From: Sipunculus nudus
Lineage: Eukaryota > Annelida > Sipuncula > Golfingiida > Sipunculidae
Direction: 5' to 3'
DNA length: 64,000 nt
Assembly (NCBI GenBank): GCA_026874595.1
Contig: CM049313.1
Span: forward strand, 42,932,659 to 42,996,658
Below the pieces are notes generated by a model. That model did no database searches. It saw only the letters and a list, made by a program, of their open reading frames with translations, and was not told the origin of the DNA. Of the stretch, positions 49,477-61,855 are shown in pieces. The position numbers and the translations under genes are program-made. The number at the start of each line of letters is the position of its first letter. The stretch's first letter is position 1.

Positions 49477-49980
49477 AAACCAATTTACAGGGTCCTGGGA
49501 ACCTGATTAAGAATGGTCAAATTCCCCAATTAAAACAAACCAATTTATAGGGTCCACGGAACCTGATTAAGAACGGCTAAATTTTTAACATATAAAACCT
49601 CACTCCATAATTACACATATGAAAAATTGCTCCATCAAGGAGCAATCTTAAAAAGTGAATGGAATTTGTCATTGCTCATTTATATTCATGATAAAAGCAA
49701 GAACTAATGTGTAAGGTTTGTACCCACTTTCATTACTATTGGTTTCAATGTGCTAAAAAATTCACAAAAAACTGCGGTTTCCCATACTCCTGTACAATGG
49801 CTGTTGTTCAGCAGAACAACCTTCAGATCAACTTTATCGATGTAAAAAAATTAAAAAAATAAACCAATTCACAGGATCCTCGGAACCTGATTAAGAACGG
49901 CTAATTAACCAATAAAAACAAAGTAAACCAATTTACAGGGTCCTCGGGACCTGATTAAGAAAGGCTAAATTAGAATGTTT
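49477..49980 (+). repeat. Four copies of a ~46 bp AACCAATTTACAGGGTCC repeat
   Basis: Copies lie near 49477, 49535, 49860 and 49930. Each continues 'ggaacctgattaagaa' and 'ggctaaatt'. They are grouped as two pairs about 330 bases apart, suggesting duplication of a larger unit. Confidence 0.65.
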
Positions 49981-51864
49981 AATGTTGCTCCTTAAATACA
50001 CATATGGATAATTGGTCAATCATGGAGTCACCATGAAATAAAAAATGTGAGTTGAATTAGTCATTTTCAATTGATCCTGGTCCGCGTGCTTGCGTGTGTG
50101 TGCAGGAACACTTTTCTTAAATTGGGTTTTCTATATATTGCATGTAAAGAACAATTTTATTTAGGTTGAAATAGGGTCTTCTGATGCCTTTGATTAATAT
50201 TGAGAGTGAATGTGTCTGGATTATAATGAATGACTTGGCCGGAACGACTGGTAAGATTGATTGTATAAATGTCATGGCATGGTTACGCAACATGTCGCTG
50301 ATCCTTAAGTATCTCCAATAAACTTGACTGCAGCATTATCAATGGCAGCGGAATATTTTTCTTTCATATCCCATTCCCAAGTTTTAAAACGCAAACAAAC
50401 AGGATTCTGGTTAATATTTAATACTTAATTATCTGCTGATTCGATTGTATTCATTGAACCGAAAATGCCAATTTTTTTATACATATTTAAGCCCGTCTAC
50501 CGATCTGGCCTGCCTGTCGATTGGTCTGACCCATATAAGGGACCGATAATGGACAGCCCAGTTACTGATGCACTGCTGTGTAAATACATTGGTCCATCTG
50601 TAGATAATAACTGATTTAATTTTTTTAATAAAATGTTAATGTTCTAGTCTGGCAGTAATTTCTTTTGTTTCAGACAAATACATCACGGTAATGAATTTCA
50701 GTTTATTGTAACATAATCACATTTTACAGAGTTTTTCCATTCTAATCCTTGACATCATTACATACAAGTGAATTCATCATTGCTCGAAATTACAATAACA
50801 ATTTCTATGTTTGTTTCGGAAAAGTGTCTCATACATTCACTATCTAACACGCGTAAGGAATCTTTGGCGTCAGGGTGATGAAGGCTGGTGGGAAGTCGGG
50901 CAGCACTCTTTAAATGTTCAGACAGAGGCGAGATTTAGTTAAGTCTCGACAAACGGTTATAAAAAATACAAATATCACAAGCAAGGAGCAAATCCTGTCT
51001 TTAAAAGATTTTCAGACAATACCCATTTTCAATCAATTTTGATCTTTAAATTTCATTTGGACTGTATGATTTCACTTTATTTAGGTTTCTATCACCAACT
51101 ATCAGATTGTGAATATGAGTTCATTTTGTATAATTTTCTATCAGCAATTTATCATTAACATGTCAAAACACATTTGATACCCGAACAGTTACAGATATTA
51201 TATTTTAACAAATTTGTTATAAGGGCAATCCAATGTGCATCCAGTGCATTACATCAGTAATTATGATGAAGATGGGCAGCCCAATAACGGATCCTTTATC
51301 GAAGGGCTCCAACATATATATATATATATATATAATTTTTCATACACAGAATCAAATACTTTTTATTTTCTGTACGATTTAGCTGTCTTGAATGAAATGG
51401 TGAGGTACCAACCCGTCCCGGAGGCCGTCTTTGTACGAAAGAATGCTTCGCTCGGGAGGATGTCTTTTCGTTGCGTTTACTGAAGGGACCCATCGTTTTT
51501 GGCACGTGTTCATGTAACTCTAGGAGAGGTTCTTATTCCAGTGATTTCACTCAAAGAGATAATTGCTTGTTTCGGGCCGTTGAAAGGGAAAGGGTGTTGT
51601 GTCTTTGGGGGCATCAACTCCCTTGAGATGTGTGCAAAATGCCCCCCCCCCCCATTTACACAGGGATGTAGTGGTATTACACATTAATATCATATACGAA
51701 ATATTGGTATATAATATCAACACATTGAATGAAACGTTTACATATCTGTGATCACAACGTCGTAACAAATCGAGAAAATCCCTATGTCATGCTATTTCCG
51801 TAAATCTGATGACACATGAAACTATCATTTTACCAATGCGTAAAGATTTATTTTGACATGCCGC
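49981..51864. other. Downstream flank of gene B, no gene
   Basis: 50170-50300 matches unit A 2020-2160. A (TA)n run lies at 51315-51334 and a C run at 51643-51652. Frames of 60-80 codons lack features. Confidence 0.45.
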
Positions 51865-51869
51865 TATTA

Positions 51870-51875
51870 TTTATT
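51870..51875 (-). terminator. Candidate polyadenylation signal of gene B
   Basis: AATAAA on the minus strand, about 90 bases beyond the gene B stop codon at 51965-51967. Position is reasonable, but there is no transcript evidence. Confidence 0.45.
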
Positions 51876-51964
51876 ATATGTTATAAAGTATAAACCTTTT
51901 TATATCCATATAATAAATGACACTATCCCTTTCATATTTACTTAAGCACGAATTATTAACATAT

Positions 51965-52208
51965 CTAGTTATCAATGCATGCTAGCAATAGGAGGGGGGG
52001 CGGCGGAAAACTGTCGTCAATATGGACGCTGCCCATTCCGCTGTCTTGTGACGTGGCAATGAACCTGACCGGATGTGACGCACCAGCCTTCGGGGTGTCG
52101 TCTGCCGAAGGTCCTGGATCCTCCTTAAAGTCATTGATGTCCGCATAAAAACTAAATATCTGAGACTCGTAACTGTTTGCTGACGTATCGCCCTCCGATC
52201 TATACCGA
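51965..52208 (-). CDS. Gene B last exon: cytoplasmic tail
   Basis: Acceptor 'tttcattag', start phase 2, stop TAG at 51965-51967. Reads RYRSEGDTSANSYESQIF, then SFYADINDFKEDPGPSADD and IDDSFPPPP near the end. YADI fits the Y-x-x-hydrophobic sorting motif. Several serines follow. The other minus frame of this exon is also open (51982-52230) but does not continue from the upstream exon. Confidence 0.75.
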
Positions 52209-55200
52209 CTAATGAAAGAAATACATACATTTTATAACCCTATCAAGAAAGTGAATATGAGGTAATTTTTTATTTATTTTATTTTTTTCTCACGCAAACA
52301 TAATTACCTTTCTTTTGCATCAAATTAAGCAAAGAAAGATTTTCTTGAGGTTATAACATATTTTAGAAACATAACAGAAAATATCTCATTTACGCCAAAT
52401 ATACCTATCAAATTATCTCGAATTGGGTTTCTCAAAATGTCTCTGACTTCCTTCATACGTACCTCCGACTGGTGACCACGAATTTTCTGATAGAGAAGAG
52501 CGTTATCGTAAGGATCACCACGGCAACCAGAGCAACTGTTACGTAGAGCCAGAACAAAACGCCTGGCATATAATAAATAATTATTGATTATCTTAACAAA
52601 TCCATAAGTGTATGTGGATATCTAATTGTTGAACTAAATTTGCCAAACATATTTATTCAGATTTTGAGAAGTTTGAGGGAATTTAGATCTTTTATATATA
52701 TTCTAAATTGCCTGCGACTCATAAAATAGTAAATGGGCATAATATAAATATGCGCGTGTGTATTTGACGCAAATAAAACATGATGGGTATTTTTACTTAC
52801 TAGTTTTCTGGTATAAATTACAGTTACACTCCTTGTATTTAGATCCCTTATCGCATGATGAAAATTTTACTTTAAAATAGCTGGTCCTAGAATAACAGGT
52901 AAACGTGTATCTTAGCGGGGGTAAATAGCAATGCGGTAAGTATTAAAACTGAATAAATTATAAATTAAACTTACTGTTGGTGCTGTTCTTTTTCTTTTCT
53001 ATTTCAGAGTCCTTTGTAGTTAGCGCTGTCCTATCTGTTTTAAATATTTTAATTAAACATTTTGATAAAAGTCCTCTTGGACTGGTATGTGGATAAATAA
53101 TTTGGCATAAAGACTGGCAAATGTTTACGGGTAAATGTTTGGTATTTCATTTTTTTTTCCATTTGTCGGTCCCAAATATTTAAATATGAAATTAAATGGC
53201 TCTGGAAGATTTCACAAAAACACATTATTTTTTTCACGAGTGGAAACTGAGAATTTATAGCAAACATGTCAACAGAATAAATGATCAGATCAATTTCTGA
53301 TAATCCATCTGCATATTTGCGGGATGAGGCACATCCTGTCGATTTGAATTAGATAAAAAAAATGATATACACCGCTCAAGGCTGAAAATTGAGGGGAAGT
53401 ATAAATGGTGACATTGGTATAACTGTATAAAAGAAATTGAATAAAATGCTTCAGTCGCTTCGACGTCAAATCTTAACTTTGTTGCTTAAATCTAAGTCAC
53501 AGATAAATAAAGTTTAGAAAAGATGGGGTTCAAAACATCAACAAATTATGAGAATTTGCTATGGCATGAATCCTTATTTATAAAAGATCGCAAACGGTGC
53601 CGGTCCGCAATATTGATATTAACATAAATCAGGATTAATTATCTATGTTTGGCCGATGACCACAAGTTTATGTAACCGTTGTATCTGTAGCCATATTCTG
53701 TAAATTTGGTAACAATTTTTTTTTATTATGAGGAATATGCTCGATGTGGGGTTCGGAAAAAGAAGAAACCATTTGAAATCTTACCAAAACACATCACTGT
53801 GACGTTGTCGGAACATGTGCGCTGGGCCCATCCTACGTCGCCACCTCTTTGGAGCAAAACTCCACAGTTCAACCTTCCCTCAGATTCATTGGTGAAAAAC
53901 TTGTTGGGAGGCACACCTGCGAGAGCGGTAAATATTAAAGGCGTCCATTCCAATATCTGACGTGTATGATATAAAGATAATTTCTTGAAACTTTTATAAA
54001 AAAAAATAAGCCAAAGAAGCGGTGCACAGACTCTCCATTTTGTTTATATCCACATGTTTATGTGGGGGCACCAACATGTCCACCGGTCCTAATCCAAACA
54101 CGTCCAACAAGTCATCTGCCGATAAATCAAACCAAGTAGAATATTTAAAAACAAAACTAAGTTTTTCCCACCATTTAAAAATTTTTAATTAGATCGAAAC
54201 TGAGGCCCTATAGTGATATACACACCGAACAAACTGATGTACGGCAACGTCATTAGATGTGAATATTCTAAATATAGGTCAGCATATTTTCCTAAGTATA
54301 AACGATATTCATAATAATCAATATATATTCTAATAGTTTGCTCAGTGCCTGTGTATATCATTTATTTAAAAATACTGTTTTTCTAGATTTACACGTCAAA
54401 CGCCTGTAATTCGGCGGAAAGATTAGACTCATTTAATATCTAGGTCGTTGGCCATAACGGATAAGGACATTATATATACATTCCTGTTCTGACAAGCAAA
54501 CTCCTTTTGACATAATACTTAATAAAACCCACTGAACCGATATAATTTTAATAATTAAAAAAGTTTTCCCGATAAATCTTGTTACCGCGACAAAGATATT
54601 CAGTTGCACCTGGGAGTGGATTGTCCTAAAGCAGACAAGATGGAAGTGTTACCTGCCTGTTTTTGTAAGTTCTGGGGTTTCAGCGTACCAGCCCCTCTTC
54701 CTGAGTCCTAGCCACAGATCCCATTCCCCAGAAAACTGACCGGCCACGGGGAACGTCGTACTTAAATTCCCACCGAGTGACAGGCATTGTTTCACGGCTT
54801 CATACCAGGTGGCGTCACGTGTAACTTTGCCGAGGCACGACCGCTGTCCCGAATACCGTTTACATCCATATGGCGTGCAGCTTGAACAGTCTATAATTTT
54901 AAAAGAAGAGAAATAGGTTGTGAATTGTATTATGAATATCGCTATATTTGTGAGAACATATAAATTACTCGTCTCTCTGTGAATAACAGAGGTTTTGAAA
55001 ATGTTCAAATCATTATCTTTAGGGGCCAATATATTAGTTTAATGTACTTTAATTGAACTGGATATGTATAGGCCAATGTTAGTCGATGTGCTTTCTATCC
55101 TACACATGGTGAAACAAATGACGTGATAATAGTGATAACGTAGTGGTCAGAGACCACAACGACCTCCGCCAGGACCCTAAATAAACTACATAGTAACACC

Positions 55201-58200
55201 GGAAATGTGCGTCACGGATCAACAACTCCCGTTACTAATGAACAAGTGTCTCTTGGCATTGACAGGGACAAAACTCATACAATGATAATTAAGATAAATG
55301 CAAATGGTTAATAGATTGTTCCAAGGGTACCTTCTTATCCTTAAAAAAATGTCATCAAAACCTGTTTAGTTCCATTTGCGCAAGGTTGCTGACAGACAAA
55401 CCAAAGTGCCAAGGGTGAAATATAATATTGCTAAACTTCGTGACCGTTGACATATTCACATGATCGTTAAGCTGTAAGCCATTTTGCAGCATCGCTTTTT
55501 ATAGATAACACGCACGAACAGGTGAATGCACAGGAATTCTTTATTTCTTTAGTTAAAACTAATCAAATGTTTTTATGATGAGGATTCGTATTTAACCTTT
55601 GACAATTTTTAGATATATTCACGTGATCGGTAAGCAGTCAGCCATTGGCAGTGAGATCGTGTTTTATCAATAATAAATGCAAACAGGTGATATACACTAT
55701 TTTTTTCCGTAGAAGTTGTAGAAATTATAAATGAATAAAATATTTGAACGAGTGAAAAGAAACATAATTAAATGAAATTTCCAAAACAGATAATTTTGGA
55801 CCCTCTTATTAAAACGAGATACACACGCAATCCATCAGATAGCAATTCATAGTATTAATGTGACGGCTACAAACTTGGAGATTAACACCCCGTTTATTTG
55901 AATAGCCCGCTAAAATGAATATAATTGGTTGACAAATACGATATTCAATTAAACGGGGCCGACTGTACCTATTGCCACCTTGCGGACAGAAACCTACAGG
56001 AGAGACACATCATCCGGACTCCTGCAGTACGTTACTTTCAATGTTCTCCTACACTGTTATATGTTCGTACTCTTCCCTAATGTTAACGGAGGTATGCAGT
56101 ATTCCCCATTAAGGTTAAGAGACGCAGTTAGGTCCGCCAAGGAAGATAGGGCCTTCGTATTATTGCAAGAAATAGGTTAGAATGTAATAGGTAACTCGCT
56201 GACATCATGGCAAGAAATATGATGTCAGGGAACATAGGATTTTGAGTTGATAGGATGTTGATAAGATGTTCTCAAAATGTGTACGTGATGCGTAATCTGC
56301 GGGGCTATATTTTATGAATTACACGTGACAGATTTATTATAAATAATAAGAATGGGAAATTATAATTAATTCCTTGATTTGGGAGTAACTTGCCTGTCCA
56401 CTGACACACGTATCCGTGTAGCTTCGTTGTACATTCTGCAGCGTAGACATACATATGTTGGTTCACGTAAGCACACAAGAGTATTTCTTTATCACGAAGT
56501 ACTTCTTCGCTTGAAGCTGCAATAGAAATCATATCCTGTAATTTCATATTTTTTTGCGGGGGGGAGGAGTTAATTTAAACTTTATTCGTGTGGAAATTAA
56601 TTCCCAAAAACTCATGACGAATCATATAAATATATAAAACCAGGGACCCATGGGTCTCGACGCTCAGATGAGGGTTTTTATTTTCAAAATGTCTGTCCTG
56701 TGACCTTGACCCATAACCTTGTGAGATAAAAATCTTAGAACTAACTATCCTACACCATACTTATTTTCATAAAAATCCATCAACTCATTCTTGACATAGC
56801 TAGAACACTGACAGGTCAGAAAAAGCCCCGCAAATAGGCCCATAGACTTCAAGTGCGGGCTGAGTTATGCCTTATTACATGAAGAGACAGAGGCGACTGA
56901 CCCAAGACAGTATTTTATCCACTTAACAGAAATTATAAGGTCTGAATCAATGCTAGTAGTGTATAAAGATATAACAGTGGAACATCTCAAGCAACAGAGG
57001 CATAATTACATCCGATGTGTTAAACTTTAAGCCTGGTTAGCTCAGCAGGATGGTTGTGTGACCATGACCTTTGTCCTTGTGATGCAAAAATTCAATACCG
57101 TTCTTTCCCTATTGTTAGGTGTTCCATAAATGAAAGATGAGAGGTTTTGGGTGAATACTTTGCTTTAAATGCGTCCACATGCTATTTCAAGAAGAAGGAG
57201 GGAAGACATATGTAAAAGATAAAAGGATGGAATGAAAACGTTGGCTTGAAATGTGTCCAAAAGCTATTTAGAGTCCACAAGCTATTTCCACAAATTTGTG
57301 GACAGATTGACCTTGTGACCCCAAAATCCTTTAATCAAAAAAGATCTTCCACTATTGGCAAGTGCACAATATATTGAAGATGGAAGGTTTGGGATGAATA
57401 GTTTGGTTTATAATGCATCTATAATAGTTGACCTTTGAACTAATGACTCCTAAATGTACAGGGTTTTTTTACCTAAGTGATGGGACAAACAAATTTCGAG
57501 TTTGAAATCAATATTTAATTTCAAACTGGAGTTATCATACGGAAACGATTTTGTGTACAGACAGACAGACTTACAAAAGGAAAGACCGACGGACAAGGTG
57601 ATTACTAAAAGGCATCCGCTTATTAAAGCAGGGCTCTATTAAACACACGAGGTTTCAGGACTCTAGATGAAACCACTGTTGGGGAACTGATCAATAAATT
57701 TGCAGTCTCAAAATAAAGGAAAAATACATCAAAAAGAGAAAACATACAGGTTGCACCATCAGTCTTCAGGTACTGAAGAAACCAGTCATGACCAATAAGC
57801 ACATTTAGTTTCGGGACACTAGATGAAACCACAGCTGAGACACTGACATGATTGCTGTCATTTGACGGTCTCAACAAAAGAAAAAAAAATATCATAAACA
57901 TTAGAAAAAAATACAGATGGCGCCACCAGTTCTCCTGAACTGACAAAAATGGCCATGGTCTATATTCAAGGTACGATTCATGGCAATCTATGCATTATTT
58001 ATCAAGATACTGGAGGTTTTGTGTCAAATAAATAATTATTCTCCGGAAACTTACTTCAAAGCTCGGAGCATATAGGTCAAAGTGACCTAATTTCAGGTAT
58101 CCAAGATATTTTCCCCCTTTTGGATTTTCACTCATAAGTTTCTTAGGTCAGCGGTTACGATTTGTGCCTTGCTACCGACGGCCGGACGTCGGACATAGTG

Positions 58201-60662
58201 ACATACCTGTACCTCAGTTGACATTCTTTTAACTGAGCTAAAAATGGCTGGTCTCCCTTCGTTATCAAATAACAGTTAAAAGAGGTTTGTTTCTTTCACT
58301 GTCAACTAATTCCCAATAATACTTCAATAAATACATTTCTTTGCATTTGCATTAATTCTGAAGTGGAAAAAAATTGGTTTTCATTCAATTTTCAACCAGA
58401 TATATTTGCACATACGTTTCCTATAAATATGCGCATGTTTCAAATAAATATGCAAATACATGTTTCAAATAAAAAGTGCACTTGCATGAGTTTTTCAAAT
58501 AAATGTGCACATGCATGTTTCAAACAAATTTGCTCATATTTTAAATAATTTATATAAGCAAAAAATGCAAAATAAATGTGCCCATACATGTTTCAAATAA
58601 ATGTGCCTATACATGTTTCAAATGAATGTGCGTATGTTTCAAATAAATGTGGATATGCTTTTTTTAAATATGCATACACGTTTCAAATAAATGTGCAGAT
58701 GCTATTTCAAATAAATGTGCCTATACATGTTTCAAATAAATGTGCACATGTAAGTTTCAAATAAATGTGCATATGCAATTTTTAAATGAATATGTATACA
58801 CGTTTCAACTTAATGTGCAGATGCATGTGTCAAATAAATGTACACAAACATGTTTCAAATAAATGTGCGTATGTTTTGAATAAATGGGCACATGCAAATT
58901 TTGAATAAATGTGCAATCAAATGTTTCAATTAAACGGGCAGATGCATGTTTCAAAGAAAAGTGCACAAACATGTTTCAAATAAATGTGCGTATGCTTCAA
59001 ATAAATGTGCATATACAATTTTTTTCAATGTGCATATTAATGTTTAAAATAAATGTGCAGATGCATGCATGCTTCAAATAAATGTACACAAGCATGTTTC
59101 AAATTAATGTGCACATACATATTTTAATAAATGTGCATACAAATGTTTCAACTAAATATGCAGATGCATGTTTCAACTGAATATGCACAAACATGTTTCA
59201 AACAAATATTCGCATATTTTAAATAATTTATTTTTGCATATAAATGTTTCAAATTAATGTGCGCATACATGTTTCAAATAAATGGGCATATACATGTTTT
59301 AAATAACTGTGCACACACGTTTCATATAAATTATTGACTTATTAATCAAACTTACCCAGCAGTGTTCCGTTGATCCACCTCCAGTGATCGTCCCGATATC
59401 TGTGAATGTTTAACCAGACAGATGTCACGTTCAGTCGCTCCATGTGGTGTCGGATTAACTTCCTTTCCTTCTCTTCATTGTCAGTTGGTAAATACATCTT
59501 GTTTTTACGACAGAATCCTTGGGCTTCAGTAATATTTCCTATAAAAGGAAAGATGAGTGGGAAAATTTATTTTTAAATATTAGGACAAGTGTATTATACA
59601 TCATATTATATTTATTAATATATGGGTAAACTGCATTCGGATTTTATGATATTTGCAACATTCAAACACATTCCTTGAACAAGCGATGGCGTCATAAACT
59701 AATGTTTGTGTGTGTGTTAATTTCAATACGGGAATTTTTTGGACTTTGTTATGAAAATTATAATAACCATGAAATACAATTTACATTATCGATCTGAAGT
59801 ATGGATATTCACCCAGTTCGGTTGTCCATTTCTTAAAATACATAAATTAATCAACGAAAACAGCAAGATACGTGTATTGTGGGATAAAAATATCTGTATA
59901 TGTGTCTTCTATGTATTCGAGATACAAACGTCTTAAACTAAAATTGCTTTAAAATGTTCACCGTCTGAATTGAAGTGAATATGTTTACTTTAACTCTGTA
60001 CAGATGCAATAGAGTGAAATAAATGGTTAAATATACAATGTACATTTGAACACAATCTGCAATCAGGTCATGCCAGTTAACTCATCTGCTGACCTGGGGC
60101 CAATTCAAATCCAATTCAAATTTAACACTTTCTATGACTTTCTGTCTGTTGGATAAAGTCCTGATTGGAATATTGTTTCCTCTATTTCAATTCAGTTAGC
60201 AATTTAAAAACAAATGACAGCATTTAAGCCATATATTGTTCGTATCATCCACAATGAGGCATCTGTATTTGACTTCAGCCAAAAACTTTATATAGCTGAT
60301 TAATAATTGAAATACTCCACTTTTATTGGCGAGAACTGGAACATATCAGTTCATCTAAAATCATGGATATTAGTTATTAATTTTATTTTCTTCTTTTTCA
60401 ATTCAATTCCAATTCATGTGAACGTTTCTAAAATTCCAATTCAATTCCCTTCCAATTCAGAATTCCCCCCATGTCAGCTAATCGTTGATTTACCGTGACT
60501 GATGATGACAAGGCCATCCGCTTTCTCACTGAGGGAGGCTGCTGTATTAACGAAGTCGGCCGTCATGCCGATCTGCTCTGTGTCAGAAGACAGGAGAATA
60601 ACGTAACACAGTAAAATATAACGTAAGTTTTCCAACTGTAAATGACAATCATCAAAGTCCAT
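51965..60662 (-). CDS. Lectin gene B: predicted two-CTLD type I membrane receptor
   Basis: Eight exons give about 430 codons: hydrophobic N-terminus (likely signal peptide), CTLD1 (exons 2 and 3), CTLD2 (exons 4 and 5), a 20-residue stalk, a transmembrane helix and an 80-residue acidic tail. Phases agree between exons 1-2-3-4 (all phase 1) and 5-stalk (1)-TM (1)-tail (2). The 4-to-5 junction does not fit with the splice sites I see, so a small exon may be missed or this junction is broken. Neither CTLD shows EPN, QPD or WND sugar-binding triplets, so a protein or other ligand is as likely as a glycan. Recognition or adhesion at the cell surface is an inference from the architecture. Confidence 0.75.
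52463..52562 (-). CDS. Gene B transmembrane exon
   Basis: 100 bases, acceptor 'atatgccag', donor GTACGTATG, phases 1 to 2. Encodes SVLFWLYVTVALVAVVIL followed by TITLFSIRKFVVTSRR: a single hydrophobic helix ending in basic residues, as expected for a type I anchor. No equivalent exists in unit A. Confidence 0.85.
52975..53034 (-). CDS. Gene B stalk exon
   Basis: 60 bases, acceptor 'ttttaaaacag', GTAAGT donor, phase 1 both sides. Reads RTALTTKDSEIEKKKNSTN. Contains an N-glycosylation motif (NST). Confidence 0.75.
53785..53956 (-). CDS. Gene B exon 5: C-terminal half of CTLD2
   Basis: 172 bases, acceptor 'cacgtcag', GTAAGA donor. Reads ILEWTPLIFTALAGVPPNKF, then RLNCGVLLQRGGDVGWAQRT and CSDNVTVMCFG. 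It holds the closing cysteines of the domain and an N-glycosylation site (NVT). It starts in phase 0. Confidence 0.8.
54653..54890 (-). CDS. Gene B exon 4: N-terminal half of CTLD2
   Basis: Acceptor 'aaaattatag'. Reads CSSCTPYGCKRYSGQRSCLG, then ATWYEAVKQCLSLGGNLST and EWDLWLGLRKRGWY. The 3' end diverges from gene A after 'gaaaccccaga'. The donor is either GTAACA at 54651-54652 (phase 2) or GCAGGT four bases earlier (phase 1, like the GC donor of exon 3). Neither joins exon 5 in phase. Confidence 0.75.
56394..56516 (-). CDS. Gene B exon 3: C-terminal half of CTLD1
   Basis: 123 bases, acceptor 'tctattgcag', phase 1 both sides. Reads SSEEVLRDKEILLCAYVNQ and AAECTTKLHGYVCQWT. The donor is GCAAGT, so the intron is GC-AG type, as in gene A. 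Confidence 0.8.
56645..58239 (-). mobile_element. AGCTCAGCTGAC-type interspersed element, copy 3 (intron)
   Basis: Minus orientation: starts AGCTCAGTT at 58231-58239 and ends CATCTGAGCGTC followed by ACCCATGGGT at about 56646-56670. It contains 'tgaccttgaccc' and 'ggcgccaccag' blocks shared with other family members. It lies in intron 2 of gene B, and a partial collinear copy is in gene A. No coding capacity. Confidence 0.65.
58400..59330 (+). repeat. Minisatellite of ~25-40 bp TTTCAAATAAATGTGC units
   Basis: About 25-30 degenerate units of 'tttcaaataaatgtgc' plus a variable 'atatgcatg'-like end. At the collinear place in unit A (25480-25560) only one or two units are visible. Frames reading repeated FQINVPIHVSNKC are translations of the array. 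It lies in intron 2 of gene B. Confidence 0.75.
59356..59538 (-). CDS. Gene B exon 2: N-terminal half of CTLD1
   Basis: 183 bases, acceptor 'ccttttatag', donor GTAAGT, phase 1 both sides. Reads NITEAQGFCRKNKMYLPTDN, then HHMERLNVTSVWLNIHRYR and DHWRWINGTLLG. Three N-glycosylation motifs (NIT, NVT, NGT). Confidence 0.85.
60494..60662 (-). CDS. Gene B exon 1: start and N-terminal hydrophobic segment
   Basis: ATG at 60660-60662 in the context 'caagcccATGG', close to the animal consensus at +4 though with C at -3. Reads MDFDDCHLQLENLRYILLCY, then VILLSS, a hydrophobic core fitting a signal peptide, followed by ADFVNTAASLSEKADGLVII. Donor GTAAAT, phase 1 end. Confidence 0.7.
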
Positions 60663-60870
60663 GGGCTTGAAATCTAGTGGCTTGTCGCAAAAATGTTCTT
60701 TTTTTATTTTGGGACTTTACACATTCACTCAAACCGACAAAATAGCAGATTATTTTTCACGGAAAATTGTGAGCCATCAGTGCGCTGGGAGAGGCACCCG
60801 ATTTGTACGTATCCTTGCAGTTACTTAGGAAATTTGAGCTCTCTCACAAAATATAGTTAACATCATGAAT
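60663..60870 (-). promoter_or_regulatory. Conserved block upstream of gene B
   Basis: Matches 27268-27460 of unit A better than much of the surrounding intron sequence, including 'cagtgcgctggga' and 'cacccgatttgtacgtat'. A candidate 5' UTR or core promoter. On the minus strand an 'actatatttt' lies near 60865. No transcription start can be fixed from sequence. Confidence 0.35.
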
Positions 60871-61801
60871 ATCCACAGTATCATAGTAATATAAATATAT
60901 ATGAATATATAGTATTTTGTGTGTGTGTGTGTGTGTGAACTGTACTGTATTTAACATTCAGATATCTAAATTAGATTAACCAATAATATTCTTCAATAGT
61001 TACGTTTGTTAATATTCTGTCATATATTATAGTCTTTATGTTAAAACAACTTACATAATAGGGTAGTAATTTATGAAAATAAATTATGAAGCAGTGTTGT
61101 ATAAGACTATTCGGGGGGGGATCTATTTTATGCTTCAGTGTACACTCCTCTGCTTACACACTGGCCTAATTCCATTCCTATTAGTTGGTTTATCTCATGC
61201 TATATGAATGAAATGAATTAACAGGAATGGAATGCGATCGCTACGTGAGAAGTGAATTCATATCCATCGTTAAATCTCTCTTAAAAAGATATAGAGTGTA
61301 TTACTTCACCAGAGGGGGCATTATCACAGATTTACTTTGCAAATCAATTGTTGGGCTAAAATCAATTATTTCAAAATTTATATATTGTCAGAAAAGTTTG
61401 GCGCTTGCAATATATGGCGTTCATGATTAAAGGGACCCATCACATACCAGGTATGTTAAATATATACCCAAAATGTAATATACTCTCTTTAAAATATTAT
61501 GACATCCGGCAATAGTTGAAATAAATTTTCATCGGGCGTGATAAGTGACGCAAAATATAAACATAGCAAGCTGGCCACCTCGTTGCCGTAAAGCACAACA
61601 TTACAGATTTAGGTTTGTTAAGCTCCCAGCTCTGTTTCGTATATGTTTTCCCACTTTTACCGTTCTTCTCCTTGTTTGGGATTAGTAGCGCAGGCGCAAT
61701 ATCGGACCTCCGGTCACGCAGTCTTGTTTTTGTAAACAGATACAGCTGGACTGTGTTTACTCTCACCCAGAACAGTAACAACGTATAAAACTATAGATAT
61801 A

Positions 61802-61855
<54 letters not shown>

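Noticed and set aside
51982-52230. Basic 82-codon frame over the gene B tail exon as a separate gene
   Set aside because: Phase from the transmembrane exon selects the other, acidic frame; this one is an overlapping shadow in gene B.
54595-54634. A 40-base mini-exon that would repair the exon 4 to 5 phase in gene B
   Set aside because: It has a good acceptor and the right phase, but the preceding intron would be only about 27 bases, too short to splice.
58363-58764. Two frames reading repeated FQINVPIHVSNKC
   Set aside because: They follow the minisatellite period and shift with it; intronic in gene B.
58400-59330. CRISPR-like spaced repeats
   Set aside because: Unit and spacer lengths vary, repeats are degenerate, and the context is a eukaryotic intron.
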